Source of the DNA: Elusimicrobiota bacterium
Lineage (GTDB): Bacteria; Elusimicrobiota; Elusimicrobia; UBA1565; UBA9628
DNA: 7,388 nucleotides
Assembly: GCA_028871595.1 (NCBI GenBank)
Contig: JAGWMT010000156.1
Coordinates: 1-7,388, forward strand
Reading direction: 5' to 3'
Positions 7,386-7,388 of the stretch are shown in pieces. The notes beneath the pieces are model-generated. The model saw only the letters and a list, made by a program, of their open reading frames with translations, did not search any database and was not told the origin of the DNA. Position 1 is the stretch's first letter. Each line of letters starts with the position of its first letter. Position numbers and translations under genes: made by a program.

Positions 7386-7388
7386 GAT

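Overview
The window is GC-rich bacterial DNA. The last gene has a signal peptide and a C-terminal beta-barrel signature, so the organism has an outer membrane. Strong Shine-Dalgarno sequences precede several genes, and the tRNA lacks an encoded CCA. Nothing here fixes the phylum. The look of the barrel protein and the membrane TPR protein would fit an uncultured GC-rich Gram-negative lineage such as Elusimicrobiota, but that is a weak guess.

Layout. Positions 1-871, minus strand: the 5' part of a decayed group II intron. Its conserved 5' end lies at 871, part of domain I follows, and then a broken reverse transcriptase/maturase gene runs off the left edge. The gene has one frameshift and two deletions, one of which removed the YADD catalytic region. 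An 8-bp EBS1/IBS1-type match supports the 5' boundary. Positions 939-1010: a complete tRNA-Arg(CCU). A 25-bp near-identical copy of its 3' end lies at 1075-1099. Positions 1127-1868: an AbiEii-like nucleotidyltransferase overlapping a 64-aa partner, which looks like a small defence or toxin-antitoxin-type cassette beside the tRNA.

Positions 1939-5083: a two-gene phosphorelay operon. A stand-alone Hpt protein is followed four bases later by a 923-aa MHYT-PAS-histidine kinase-REC-REC hybrid kinase that has no Hpt domain of its own. The Hpt protein probably takes phosphate from the receivers and passes it to a regulator encoded elsewhere. Positions 5126-5803: a single-pass membrane protein with TPR-like repeats. 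It has no Shine-Dalgarno sequence, and a promoter sits so close to its ATG that the mRNA may be leaderless.

Positions 5804-7385: a strong promoter, a 14-codon upstream ORF with an excellent ribosome binding site, a four-armed alternating hairpin region, and then a 444-aa outer-membrane barrel protein ending at the right edge. This leader is the most unusual part of the window. It looks like an attenuator-style or translational-coupling leader, although a REP-type palindromic repeat inserted in the leader is a serious alternative.
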